Positions 27,845 to 36,656 of a stretch of 64,000 bases of DNA are shown in pieces. The position numbers and the translations under genes were made by a program. The notes beneath the pieces were generated by a model. It was not told the DNA's origin. It ran no database searches and saw only the letters and a list, made by a program, of their open reading frames with translations. Positions within the stretch are counted from its first letter, which is position 1. Every line of letters starts with the position of its first letter. This DNA is from Leifsonia shinshuensis (GTDB lineage Bacteria > Actinomycetota > Actinomycetes > Actinomycetales > Microbacteriaceae): positions 3,844,001 through 3,908,000 of the forward strand of contig NZ_JACCFL010000001.1 of assembly GCF_013410375.1 (NCBI RefSeq), read 5' to 3'.

Positions 27845-30211
27845 TCACGGCGTGGCGGTCGGAACCGGTGTCGGCGTCGCCGCCGGCGCCGGAGTGCCAG
27901 TGGGCTGGGGCGCGGGCGTCCCCGTCTGCGCCGGAGCAGGAGCCGGCGCGGGCGCCGGGTTCATCGTCGGGCCCGGCGTGCTGCCCGGCGCGTTCGGGCC
28001 GGTCGGCGCCGGTGACGGAGCGGGGGCGGGCGCGGGCGCGAACGTCGGTCCGCTGCCTGGCACATGGATGGCGGCGGGATCGCGGGCGATGATGTCCTTC
28101 AGCTCCTGCTCGTAGACCAGGAGTTGCGCCTGCACCTCCGACAGCCCCAGTCCCTGGAGGTTGTGGGAGAAGGCCATGATCTTCGCCCACAGCGCTGCGA
28201 TCCTGCTCATCGTCGCGGCGTCGGGCGGCCCGCTCACCGTCAGCACCAGCTGGTTCGCGAGGGCGGCGGTCACGCAGTCGACGCACCCGTAGTTCGCGGC
28301 CGCCGACAGGTTCTGCGGGACGACGACGTGCGTCTCCCCGACGACGATCACCACCTGGAAGGCCACGGCGACGGTCGTGCAGCCGGAGCAGTGCGCGAAG
28401 GCGTACGCGGAGTTGGTGTTCAGGGCCGACTGGCCGCCCGTCACCCAGACCAGAGCGAAGGCGACGTCGTACAGCGTCGACCCGTTCGTCGTGTTCACCG
28501 CGAGCGCCTGGTTGTCGCCCGGCCGGGGCGGGGCCGGCTTGTTGAACGGGAAGACCCAGGACGGCGACCGGCCGTCCCGCGGGACCAGGACCATGGCGAG
28601 CTGCGGATGGTCGGCGGTCGGTCGCGGGCCGGTGCCCGGCCAGATCGTCTGCACGGCACCCGTCGACCCGGCGGAGAGCCGGCCGGACTCGAGGGACGCC
28701 GGCGCGAGGATGTCGCTGAGCGTGCCGCGCTCGTAGGGCTGGATGGGCCGGTACGTCTGCGGCGCCGGCCACCAGGCGAAGGCGAGGCCGCCGATCAGCG
28801 CCAGCACGAGCGCGGCCGCGACGCCGCGGCGCACCGGCCTCCCGCGCGTCCCCGTCCAGAGCCGGACGAGGCCGGTCCTGCCCAGCCGGACCAGGATGTA
28901 GAGAGTGCCCAGGATCGGAATCGCGGTCGCGAGAATGAGGACGAGCTGCGCGGCCCCGGCGGCCACGTCGCCGCGGCCGAACTCCAGCGCGAGCGTGTGG
29001 CCGCGCTCCGCCAGCGCCGCCCAGGCCGTGGCGATCACGCGCGGAAGCGTCAGCACCATCGCCACCAGCGAGAACAGCAGCATCGGGACGACGACGAGCA
29101 CCCAGACGCTGACGACGGCGCGCGCCCACGGCCGGAGCGTCCGGGACTCCGGACGCCGCCAGCGCCACGGCAGCAGGCCGAGCAGGGTCGGGCCGATGCG
29201 CTGGAAGAGGTCGGGCACACCGGTCAGGTCCGCCAGCACGTGGTACCCGTCGAACCGCACGGTCGGGAGCAGCTGGTGGACCATCTGCAGGAGCTGGGTC
29301 AGCACCACGAGCAGCAGTGCGTCCCAGCGCGTCGCGAGCCAGACGCCGACGATCGCGACCGCGACGATCGCGTTGAAGTAGAGGCCGCCGAGGTCGGTGC
29401 GGACGCGGCCGACCCGGCCGAGCCGGTACGAGTCGGTGACATCGGTGAAGAACGCCGGCCAGAACAGGTAGAGCCCCATCCCCATCCGGCCGGGCGTGGC
29501 GCCGCCGTAGCGCGCCGCCGCCGCGTGGCCGAACTCGTGGAAGCCCGCCGACAGGACGGTCACGGCGACGATCAGCAGCAGGACACCCGGGTCCTGGAAC
29601 GCGTGGTAGGTCGCCGCGGCCAGGCCCTGCACCATCAGCAGCCACCAGCACGCCGCGACGAACAGGCAGATCACCGGCACGACGACGAGCGGATGGAACA
29701 GCCGCGCGAACGGCGCGGTGAGCCGCCGGGTGCGGTCGGGATCGGTGATCTCCTTGCGCAGCCGCAGCCCGAGCAGCGGGGACGACCGCTTGACCTCCGG
29801 CTCGCCGCCGTCCGCCCGCGTGAGCAGGCCCAGCGGGCGCAGCGAGGAGTCGACCAGGTGAGCGACGTCCTCCGGCCGGATCGCCCGGCCCACGCGCGCA
29901 CTGACGCGCTCCGCGATCCCCGCGATGTCGCGCGTGCCGTCGACCTCGTCGAGGATGGCGAAGAGCAGCGGAGTGAGCTGGAGGACCTGGCCGTCGCCGC
30001 GGCGGGCGAGCGACGGCGGCTCCCGGTACCCCGAACCGCGCATGGCGCCGATCAGCTGGACGCCGTGGGCGCGGGCGAGCACCTCCGTGGAGCGGTCGAC
30101 GCCGGCCGGCGCAGCGACGCGCTGCGCCGGCCCGGCCAGCTGCTCCGTCGGCCCAGCAGCCTGCTCCGCCGGCCCGTCCTGCTCGGCCGGCGGCTTCGAT
30201 GCGATCGTCAC
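27845..30211 (-). CDS. PqqD-like domain fused to M50 zinc metalloprotease with Cys-rich ectodomain
   Basis: This 788-residue membrane protein has four parts. Residues 70-130 look like a PqqD/RRE winged-helix peptide-binding domain (GDGQVLQLTPLLFAILDEV, then LRPLGLL). Residues 170-480 hold several membrane segments with the zinc motif HEFGH at 225-229 and the second-ligand motif RFDGYHVLADL near 319-329, as in 'peptide zinc metalloprotease' members of M50. A soluble domain with the pairs HCSGC and GCVDC follows. The end is a Pro/Ala/Thr tail. It starts 12 bases after a repeat-rich small protein, which may be its substrate. It probably processes or exports a peptide. Confidence 0.8.
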   Translation of the reverse strand: MTIASKPPAEQDGPAEQAAGPTEQLAGPAQRVAAPAGVDRSTEVLARAHGVQLIGAMRGSGYREPPSLARRGDGQVLQLTPLLFAILDEVDGTRDIAGIAERVSARVGRAIRPEDVAHLVDSSLRPLGLLTRADGGEPEVKRSSPLLGLRLRKEITDPDRTRRLTAPFARLFHPLVVVPVICLFVAACWWLLMVQGLAAATYHAFQDPGVLLLIVAVTVLSAGFHEFGHAAAARYGGATPGRMGMGLYLFWPAFFTDVTDSYRLGRVGRVRTDLGGLYFNAIVAVAIVGVWLATRWDALLLVVLTQLLQMVHQLLPTVRFDGYHVLADLTGVPDLFQRIGPTLLGLLPWRWRRPESRTLRPWARAVVSVWVLVVVPMLLFSLVAMVLTLPRVIATAWAALAERGHTLALEFGRGDVAAGAAQLVLILATAIPILGTLYILVRLGRTGLVRLWTGTRGRPVRRGVAAALVLALIGGLAFAWWPAPQTYRPIQPYERGTLSDILAPASLESGRLSAGSTGAVQTIWPGTGPRPTADHPQLAMVLVPRDGRSPSWVFPFNKPAPPRPGDNQALAVNTTNGSTLYDVAFALVWVTGGQSALNTNSAYAFAHCSGCTTVAVAFQVVIVVGETHVVVPQNLSAAANYGCVDCVTAALANQLVLTVSGPPDAATMSRIAALWAKIMAFSHNLQGLGLSEVQAQLLVYEQELKDIIARDPAAIHVPGSGPTFAPAPAPAPSPAPTGPNAPGSTPGPTMNPAPAPAPAPAQTGTPAPQPTGTPAPAATPTPVPTATP

Positions 30212-30223
30212 AGTGGTGCGGCG

Positions 30224-30883
30224 TTACTTCTGCGCGGGCGGCTGTCCGATGGTCGACTGCTGCCCGGCGGTCGCGTCGGCCGAGCCGGTGATGTTCTGGT
30301 CGATCGCCGCGTCCTGGTGCGAGACCGCGGCCGCCTGGCTGTCGATCGAGCCGATGTTGGCCGCCACGCTCGCGTCGATCGGCGCAGCGACGTTGGCGTT
30401 CGCGGCGACCGCGCCGTTGATCGGGGCGGCGATGTGCGCGTCCGCGGCGGCGTTGATGTTGACGTTCAGGAGGTTCCCGTCGGTGATCGTGCCGGGCGTG
30501 GCCGTCGACTGCGGCGGGGCCGTCGTCGTGTCGGCGGCGGGTGCCATGTTGCTCACCTGGTGGGAGTTGGCGACGGCGTCCGCCGCGATGCCCTGGTGGA
30601 TGCCGGCGGCCTGGTCCGCGCCCGCGACGGCCGTGGAGCCGGCCGACAGCACATTGGCGCCGGCGGAGGCCTCGATCGGGGCCGCGACGTTGGCGTTCGC
30701 CGCGACGCCGAGGTCCACCGGGGCGACGAGCCCCAGTCCCAGGTTCAGGTCGGCGTTGAGGTCGAGGATCGACGCCACCTCCTTGTCGGGGAGGGGTGTG
30801 GCGGACTCCGCCGCGAGCTCTTCGGCGGAGAGCGGCGCCTCCGTGGAGGCGGGCTGGACTTCGGCTGCGCTGTCGTCGTTCAT
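30224..30883 (-). CDS. Ala/Asn-rich repeat protein, possible substrate of the M50 protease
   Basis: This 219-residue acidic protein has no cysteine, signal peptide or membrane segment. The motif ANANVAAPI occurs at residues 62-70 and 161-169, with a variant AHIAAPI at 149-155. Each is followed by a related Ala-rich stretch (NVLSAGS, NIGSIDSQ). A conserved-looking acidic N-terminus (LPDKEVASILDLNADLNLG) could be a leader bound by the PqqD-like domain of the next gene. The start at 30883 follows GGAGAGGGAG; an upstream in-frame ATG at 30985 has no such site. I do not recognise the family; the function is unknown. Confidence 0.65.
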   Translation of the reverse strand: MNDDSAAEVQPASTEAPLSAEELAAESATPLPDKEVASILDLNADLNLGLGLVAPVDLGVAANANVAAPIEASAGANVLSAGSTAVAGADQAAGIHQGIAADAVANSHQVSNMAPAADTTTAPPQSTATPGTITDGNLLNVNINAAADAHIAAPINGAVAANANVAAPIDASVAANIGSIDSQAAAVSHQDAAIDQNITGSADATAGQQSTIGQPPAQK

Positions 30884-31045
30884 CGTGGACTCCCTCTCCG
30901 GCGCGTGCAGCGCCGGGGTCGTGTGCGGCGCGCGTCGTGTGCGGCCGGCTCTACGAATGCGTGCTGACCGTACGGCGGGCCGCATTCCGGCGGAAGGCCG
31001 TTCACCTCGTGCGGCCGCGGTGGTATAGGCGCGGGAGCCCGCGCG

Positions 31046-31084
31046 GAACGGCCCCGGCGGTCCACGAGGACGCCGGGGCCGTTC
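31046..31084 (-). terminator. Hairpin terminator after the metallophosphoesterase gene
   Basis: GAACGGCCCCGGCG (31046-31059) pairs perfectly with CGCCGGGGCCGTTC (31071-31084) around an 11-base loop, 44 bases past the stop at 31128. There is no clear T-run, as is common in high-GC actinobacteria. Confidence 0.7.
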
Positions 31085-31127
31085 TCACGCGCTGCGCGCG
31101 CCGTCACGTCGGGAGGCTACCCCCGCA

Positions 31128-32312
31128 CTACTTGCACTCCCCCGACCCGCTGTCCGAGTAGTTCAGCGCCGAGGCCGGCTGACCCGCTCCCGCGAGGGCC
31201 GGCGTGTAGGAGTACGAGTAGCTGTGCTCCTTGAGCGTGAGCTTCATCGTGCCGTAGCCCTGGTCGTAGCCGGTGACGACGTTGCTGTTGGCGAAGCTGC
31301 CGTCCGCGTTCTTCGCCAGGGTGTCGAGCGCCTCGCCTCCGGTGCCGATGATGAACTCGGGGATGCCGTGCTTCGGGTCGTACTGCCCGTCCGGGTTCAT
31401 CGGCTTGAGGTGCGCGTAGGCGTGCTCGTGGCCGTTGAGGACGAGCGTGGCGTGGTCGGCGTAGAGCAGCTTCCACCAGGCGTCCGCGACCTGGCCCTCC
31501 TGGCCGCCCGCGCCCGGCGCCGACGCGGCGACGGTGCTGGTGGCGGCGGTGGTGGCGCTGAAGGTCGGCTGGTGCCAGTAGGCGATCGTGCACTCCTGCC
31601 GGTTGCTCTTCAGGTCGCTCGCGAGCCAGGTCGTCTCCTGCGCCAGGAGGCCGTTGTCCGTGGTGGAGCAGTCGTTGTTGAACGCGGCCGAGTTGCACTC
31701 CACGTTCAGCGAGATGATGTGCCAGTTTCCGAGGTTGTACGAGTACCAGCCCTGGTTCGCGCTGGTGTCGTCGCCGGCCTGGCCCGAGGTGTTCGGGGCG
31801 CCGGACTGGTCGTGGCCGTTGAAGTAGGCGAAGTAGCCCGTGCCGTTCTGGCCGGCCTCGTTGTCGCCCTTCTTCGTGTACGAGTAGTACTCGTGGTTGC
31901 CGGGCGCCGGCTTCTCGAGGAACTTGAGGCCGCCCCAGGCCTGCTCGAACGAGCCCTCGAAGTCGCTCAGCTTGCCCACCTGGTACTGCTCGTCGCCGAG
32001 GAGGGCGACGGCGTCGGGCTTCATCGCGTCCGCCTGCTTAGCCGTGGCGAACTCCGCGGCGTAGCCGCCGAGGCTCGGGCTGCCGCACTTCAGCGCGGCC
32101 GGGTTGCCGGCGTTGTCGCTGTCGTTCGGCTCGCAGGCGATGTCGCCGACCGCGGCGAGCGTGTAGGCCTTGTCGTCGTGAGCTTTGGCCGCCGAGGCGT
32201 ACGGCCAGCCGTTGTCGATGGCGGGCGCGGCGACGGCCGCGGCCGTACCGAGGAACGTCGCGGCGACGACGCCGACGGCGATCAACGAGAGCTTGCGGGT
32301 TCTGGAACGCAT
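31128..32312 (-). CDS. Secreted metallophosphoesterase (purple-acid-phosphatase-like)
   Basis: This 394-residue exported protein has a signal peptide (basic start, hydrophobic core, AVAAPA). Metallophosphatase motifs appear in order: GDIAC, LLGDEQY, GNHEYY, YWHQPTF and NGHEHAYAH, giving a full dinuclear metal site. It probably removes phosphate from organic esters outside the cell. It stands alone, with the repeat protein and M50 gene 245 bases downstream. No PHO-type regulatory box was identified. Confidence 0.9.
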   Translation of the reverse strand: MRSRTRKLSLIAVGVVAATFLGTAAAVAAPAIDNGWPYASAAKAHDDKAYTLAAVGDIACEPNDSDNAGNPAALKCGSPSLGGYAAEFATAKQADAMKPDAVALLGDEQYQVGKLSDFEGSFEQAWGGLKFLEKPAPGNHEYYSYTKKGDNEAGQNGTGYFAYFNGHDQSGAPNTSGQAGDDTSANQGWYSYNLGNWHIISLNVECNSAAFNNDCSTTDNGLLAQETTWLASDLKSNRQECTIAYWHQPTFSATTAATSTVAASAPGAGGQEGQVADAWWKLLYADHATLVLNGHEHAYAHLKPMNPDGQYDPKHGIPEFIIGTGGEALDTLAKNADGSFANSNVVTGYDQGYGTMKLTLKEHSYSYSYTPALAGAGQPASALNYSDSGSGECK

Positions 32313-32500
32313 CGAGATCCTCCTGAGACTGGTGAGTCGACCCCCGGACAGGTGCGAGCCTCGAAGCAGCGGACGTCGCCGCGGTGAACCGCCGCCGACC
32401 GGTCGGTGAACGCTCTCTGCGGACCCTCACAGAAAACCCCCGAAGGCAACCGGAACGCTCAGCGAGTCGGCGACTCACGACGCGCGGCAACGGGGGTAGC

Positions 32501-34468
32501 GTGACCGGCGTGCACCAGAACCACAAGCAGTCGACGCAGACGGTGGCCGAGCGGAGTCCCTCCCCGCGGAGGCCCGACCATCGGCAGCGGCTGGTGTACG
32601 CGGCGGCCCTCGCCGCGCTCGGCGTCGTCTTCGGCGACATCGGGACGAGCCCGCTCTACGCGCTGAAGACGGTCTTCCTGCTCGACAACGGCGTGGTCAG
32701 GGCCCAGGAGGACGACGTCTTCGGCGTGATCTCGCTCATCTTCTGGAGCGTCACGATCATCGTCTCGATCAAGTACATCGGGATCCTGATGCGCGCCGAC
32801 AACGACGGCGAGGGCGGCGTGATGGCGCTGGCCGCGCTCGCCCAGCGGCTGTACGCGTCGAAAGCAGGCAAGGCGGGCACGCTCCTCGTCATCGGGATCG
32901 TCGGCGTCGCCCTCTTCTACGGCGACTCGATCATCACCCCCGCGATCTCCGTGCTGTCCGCCGTGGAGGGCCTGCACGTCACCGTCCCGGCCGTCTCGCA
33001 CCTCGTCATCCCGATCGCCGCCGTCATCCTGATCGCCCTGTTCGCGGTGCAGCGCTACGGCACGGGCAGGGTCGGGGTGCTGTTCGGGCCGGTCATGGTG
33101 CTGTGGTTCGTCGTCATCGGCGCCGCAGGGCTGGCGATGGTGGTCCAGTACCCGGCTGTCCTGCTCGGCCTGTCGCCGACCTACGCCATCGCCTTCCTGG
33201 TCAGCAAGCCGCTGGTCGCGTTCGTCGCGCTCGGCGCGGTCGTCCTGGTCATCACGGGCGCGGAGGCCCTGTACGCCGACATGGGACACTTCGGCCGGTC
33301 CCCCATCAGCCGGGCCTGGTTCTTCCTGGTCTTCCCCGCGCTGACGCTCAATTACCTCGGCCAGGCCGCTCTCGTGCTGCACGACCCGGCCGCACGGGCG
33401 AACCCGTTCTTCCTCCTGATCCCCGAGTGGGGCAGGCTCCCCGTGGTGATCCTCGCCACGGCCGCCACCGTGATCGCGAGCCAGGCGGTCATCTCCGGCG
33501 CCTACTCGCTCTCCCGCCAGGCCGTGCAGCTCGGGCTGCTGCCGCCGCTGACCGTCCGGCAGACCTCGCAGCACGAGGGCGGCCAGGTCTACCTCCCGGC
33601 CGTCAACCTGCTGCTGTTCATCGGCGTCATGGCGGTCATGCTGTCGTTCGGCTCCTCCGACCGGCTCTCCACGGCGTACGGCATCTCGGTGACCGGCGCG
33701 CTGGTGGTCGACACTGTGCTGCTCCTGCTGGTCGCCCGGCCGCTCTGGAACTGGGCGCCGTGGAAGATCGTGCTCGCGGCCGTCGCGTTCGGCGGACTGG
33801 AGCTCACCTTCCTGGCCGGCAACCTCTCCAAGATCGTCAACGGCGGCTGGGTGCCGCTGCTGATCGCCGCCGTCGTCATCCTGGTGATGACCACCTGGCG
33901 GCGCGGCCGTCAGCTCGTGCAGGCCGACCGCCTCAAGAAGGAAGGCTCGATGGCGGACTTCATCGAGGAGATCCGCACGAAGAACCTGGCGAGGGTGCCG
34001 GGCATCGCGATCTTCCCGCACCCGAACAAGGCGACGACCCCGCTGGCGCTCCGCGCCAACGTCAAGCACAACCACGTCCTGCACGAGCACGTCATCATCG
34101 TGGGGGTCAGCACAGCGCAGGTGCCGCACGTGCCGGCCGAGGACGCCTTCGACTACGACCCCCTCGGCTACGCCGACGACGGGATCGAGTTCCTCCACAT
34201 CACGTTCGGATTCTCGGACGAGCCCGACATCCCGCGCGCGCTCCGCGCCGCCGTGCGCGAGGGCGTCCTCCCGCTCGACTCCGCGAACTTCAAGCAGGCG
34301 TCGTACTTCATCTCCCGCGGCGCGATCCGCATCACCCGGAAGGACACCATGGTGCCCTGGCGCCGGTCGCTGTTCGTCGCGCTCGCCCACAACGCCGCGA
34401 ACCCGGCAGCCCGGTTCGGGCTGCCGGCGCTGCGGACGGTCACGATGGGGAGCGACGTCGAGATCTGA
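32501..34468 (+). CDS. kup: Kup-type low-affinity potassium uptake transporter
   Basis: This 655-residue membrane protein has the family hallmark GVVFGDIGTSPLYALKTVF in the first segment, about 12 membrane segments, and a soluble C-terminal domain beginning near FIEEIRTKNLARVPG. It imports K+ with H+. The GTG at 32501, after GGGGGT, is chosen as start because it gives the usual length; in-frame codons upstream to 32384 are Arg-rich and unlike Kup proteins. The 188 bases upstream hold no riboswitch I can support. Its stop lies inside a palindrome shared with the convergent gene. Confidence 0.93.
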   Translation: MTGVHQNHKQSTQTVAERSPSPRRPDHRQRLVYAAALAALGVVFGDIGTSPLYALKTVFLLDNGVVRAQEDDVFGVISLIFWSVTIIVSIKYIGILMRADNDGEGGVMALAALAQRLYASKAGKAGTLLVIGIVGVALFYGDSIITPAISVLSAVEGLHVTVPAVSHLVIPIAAVILIALFAVQRYGTGRVGVLFGPVMVLWFVVIGAAGLAMVVQYPAVLLGLSPTYAIAFLVSKPLVAFVALGAVVLVITGAEALYADMGHFGRSPISRAWFFLVFPALTLNYLGQAALVLHDPAARANPFFLLIPEWGRLPVVILATAATVIASQAVISGAYSLSRQAVQLGLLPPLTVRQTSQHEGGQVYLPAVNLLLFIGVMAVMLSFGSSDRLSTAYGISVTGALVVDTVLLLLVARPLWNWAPWKIVLAAVAFGGLELTFLAGNLSKIVNGGWVPLLIAAVVILVMTTWRRGRQLVQADRLKKEGSMADFIEEIRTKNLARVPGIAIFPHPNKATTPLALRANVKHNHVLHEHVIIVGVSTAQVPHVPAEDAFDYDPLGYADDGIEFLHITFGFSDEPDIPRALRAAVREGVLPLDSANFKQASYFISRGAIRITRKDTMVPWRRSLFVALAHNAANPAARFGLPALRTVTMGSDVEI

Positions 34469-34481
34469 GCGCGGCGCTCAG
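34465..34481. terminator. 17-base palindrome containing both convergent stop codons
   Basis: CTGAGCGC (34465-34472), one central G, then GCGCTCAG (34474-34481). The Kup stop TGA (34466-34468) and the hydrolase stop (34478-34480 on the other strand) lie in the two arms. It may act as a compact two-way terminator. Confidence 0.5.
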
Positions 34482-35188
34482 CTCCCCGCCGCCGCCCGGA
34501 TCACCTCCGCGATCTCCGCGTGCCTCGGGATGAACGCCGTGTGCGAGCCGTCGACGTGGGAGGTCGTCGCCCCCATCCGCTGGGCGTAGAACTCCTCGGC
34601 CTTCGGCGAGATCGCGTTGTCCTGGTCGGAGACCACGAACCAGCTCGGGATGTTCTTCCAGCCCGCGGCGGTCGCCTCCTGGGTGAGGGAGGCGACGGCG
34701 AGCGGGCGCTGGGTGGCGTACATCACCGCGGCCGCCTCCTCCGAGGAGTCGCCGCAGAAGACCTCGCGGAAGCGCTCCTTCTTCACGTAGACCTCCGGGC
34801 CGCCGGGCGATCCGACCGCGTCGTACGGGGTCGGCTGGTTCTCGGTCGCGAGCAGCGGGGCCGGGAACGGCTCCTGCGCGCTCACGCAGCTCTCCCCGAC
34901 GTCGAGGCCGAACGCGGCCAGGTAGACGAGGGCCTCCACGTTGCTCAGCCCGGCCGACGCCTGCGTGATCACGGCGCCGCCGTAGGAGTGGCCGACCAGG
35001 ACGACCGGTCCGTCGATCGCGCCGACGACCCTGGCGATCGTGTCGGAGTCGGTGAGGAGGCTGCGGAGCGGGTTCGGCGGTGCGACCACCGTGTGGCCGG
35101 ATCCCTCCAGATCGCCGATCAGGCCGGCGAAGCCAGACGCGTCGGCGAACGCGCCGTGGACGAGGACGATCGTGCGTTGTGCGGCCAT
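34478..35188 (-). CDS. Alpha/beta hydrolase family protein
   Basis: This 236-residue cytoplasmic hydrolase has the oxyanion segment LVHGAFAD, the nucleophile elbow GHSYGG, an acid in VVSDQDNAIS and the catalytic His in DGSHTAF. It resembles the small esterase/hydrolase group related to salicylate esterases and to pyrethroid and zearalenone hydrolases. The substrate is unknown. It converges on kup with 9 bases between the stops and has no operon partner. Confidence 0.88.
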   Translation of the reverse strand: MAAQRTIVLVHGAFADASGFAGLIGDLEGSGHTVVAPPNPLRSLLTDSDTIARVVGAIDGPVVLVGHSYGGAVITQASAGLSNVEALVYLAAFGLDVGESCVSAQEPFPAPLLATENQPTPYDAVGSPGGPEVYVKKERFREVFCGDSSEEAAAVMYATQRPLAVASLTQEATAAGWKNIPSWFVVSDQDNAISPKAEEFYAQRMGATTSHVDGSHTAFIPRHAEIAEVIRAAAGS

Positions 35189-35267
35189 GACTCTTCCTTC
35201 GTGTCAGTGAGTGAGTCGAACGCCGCCATCCTGAGACTCCCTCACCGCGCGCGGCAAGACCTGACCG

Positions 35268-35510
35268 CTACTCGGCTTCGCCGGTCTCGCCGTCCAGCTC
35301 CGCGCGGACCTCGTGCTCGACCAGCACCGGCACGAAGTCGCGCACGGGTGCGTCCTCGTACTGCTCGTAGTGCTCCTCCACCAGCTGGTCGATCTCCTCC
35401 TTCGGCACCTCGGGGAACCGGTCGCTGAGCCGCTCGGCGGCGTGCTCGAGTGCCACGGCCTCGTCCTGGAGCCCCGCACCCTGGGGGCGCTTGTCGTGTT
35501 CGCTCGTCAT
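35268..35510 (-). CDS. Small acidic three-helix-bundle domain protein
   Basis: This 80-residue, strongly acidic, all-helical protein (ALEHAAERLSDRFPEVPKEE, EEHYEQYEDAPVRDFVPVLV) fits the three-helix-bundle domain found in many small actinobacterial proteins. The start MTSEHDKR at 35510 is preferred to the ATG at 35537, whose extra residues are not conserved-looking. Function unknown; partner binding or dimerisation is likely from the fold. Confidence 0.7.
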   Translation of the reverse strand: MTSEHDKRPQGAGLQDEAVALEHAAERLSDRFPEVPKEEIDQLVEEHYEQYEDAPVRDFVPVLVEHEVRAELDGETGEAE

Positions 35511-35670
35511 GCCGCGATTGTCCGCCCGGGAGCGCAAAAGGCAAGTGAACGTCCGTTGAACGGGCCGGCCGCTACGCCGCGAACACCGTCCTCCCCGCCC
35601 TCACCAGCACCGCTTCCTGAGCACCCGTCCGCCGCTCGGCGCAGGCTATTTCTCGACTCGGTCCAATGTG

Positions 35671-35686
35671 CTTGCTGTTCAGCAAG
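35671..35686. promoter_or_regulatory. Palindrome upstream of the arginase-like gene
   Basis: CTTGCT-GTTC-AGCAAG is a perfect 6-base inverted repeat about 60 bases before the ATG at 35747, just ahead of a TATCGT that could be a -10 box. It is a candidate repressor site. Confidence 0.4.
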
Positions 35687-35746
35687 TGATTGTTGCTATC
35701 GTGTCCTCACCGCACTCACACGCTTCACCCGAAGGGCGTCTGAACA

Positions 35747-36634
35747 ATGAGCACCGTGGTCGACCAGGATCCGGCCTGCCCTCTCCCGCAGGCATCGCCG
35801 GCGTGCGGCGGGTCCGACCCCGGCCGCCCCACCGTCACCGCGTTCGTCGACGGCGTGTCCGGCCACAACGACCGCGCGCGCCGGGCCACCATCGACCTCG
35901 CGAAGGCGCTGGGCCGGCGGATCGAGGCGAAGGTCGGCGTGATTGGTGAGGGCGCGTCGCAGGGGCGGAGCCTCGGCTGGCGGGCCGCCCTCCACCAGGC
36001 ACGGCAGGAGCTGGACGCGCTGGCCGAGACGACGGAGCACTCCCTGCGGACCGCCACCTTCAGCGCGTTCTGCCTGACCAGGAACGCGGCCGCCCTCGCC
36101 ACCCTCCCCGCCGTCGCCCGCGCCCACCCGGACGCCGCGGTCGTGTGGCTGGGCGCGCACCCCTGCCTGCACACCCCCACCACCACCCGCACCGGCGACC
36201 TCAGCGGCATGGCGCTCGGCGCCGCGACCGGGCTCTGGCAGTCCGGGCACGGCGGCGAGTTCGCGCTGTCCAACGTGGTGCTGGTCGGCGCCCGCGACCT
36301 CGACCAGGCCGAGAAGCACATCATCGCGAACTCCCCCATCCGCAACATCCCGACCGGCCCGCGGATGCAGGAGGAGCTGGCCGCGACGATCGCCGGCCGC
36401 GAGGTGTTCGTGCACTTCTCCGCCGACGTCCTGCAGCCCGGCATCGTCCTCACCGACTACCAGGTGGCGAACGGCCTGACCATCGACACCGTCGTGGCCA
36501 CGGCCCGCACGCTCGCCGCCGAGCGCGTGATCGGCCTCCAGCTCAGCGAGCTCGAGCACGACCCGACCGACCGCTTCAACACCTCGGCGCAGCTCGTGGT
36601 GGAGATGCTGTCGCCGCTGCTGCCGCGGCCGTAG
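35747..36634 (+). CDS. Arginase/ureohydrolase-fold protein with altered metal motifs
   Basis: This 295-residue protein follows the arginase fold order: GEGASQGRS where GGDHS is usual, VVWLGAHPCLHTPTTTRTGD where WxDAHxDxxT is usual, and VFVHFSADVLQPGIV where SxDxDxxDP is usual. Most of the Asp/His manganese ligands are changed (Gly, Cys and Ala in their place). The surrounding fold signatures remain (LSGMALGAATG, VVLVGARDLDQAE, GLQLSELEHDP). It may be a binding or regulatory protein, or use another metal or chemistry. It has no operon partner and converges on the beta-propeller gene. Confidence 0.72.
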   Translation: MSTVVDQDPACPLPQASPACGGSDPGRPTVTAFVDGVSGHNDRARRATIDLAKALGRRIEAKVGVIGEGASQGRSLGWRAALHQARQELDALAETTEHSLRTATFSAFCLTRNAAALATLPAVARAHPDAAVVWLGAHPCLHTPTTTRTGDLSGMALGAATGLWQSGHGGEFALSNVVLVGARDLDQAEKHIIANSPIRNIPTGPRMQEELAATIAGREVFVHFSADVLQPGIVLTDYQVANGLTIDTVVATARTLAAERVIGLQLSELEHDPTDRFNTSAQLVVEMLSPLLPRP

Positions 36635-36650
36635 CCGGAGCAGCAGCGGC
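36613..36650. terminator. Inverted repeat at convergent gene ends
   Basis: GCCGCTGCTGC (36613-36623) and GCAGCAGCGGC (36640-36650) pair perfectly across a 16-base spacer, at the ends of the converging arginase-like and beta-propeller genes. It probably terminates transcription from both sides. Confidence 0.55.
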
Positions 36651-36656
36651 CGCGTG

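Noticed and set aside
32313..32500. c-di-AMP riboswitch ahead of kup
   Set aside because: Kup genes are often under such control, but I could not find the conserved core segments; only two GGTGAAC copies are present.
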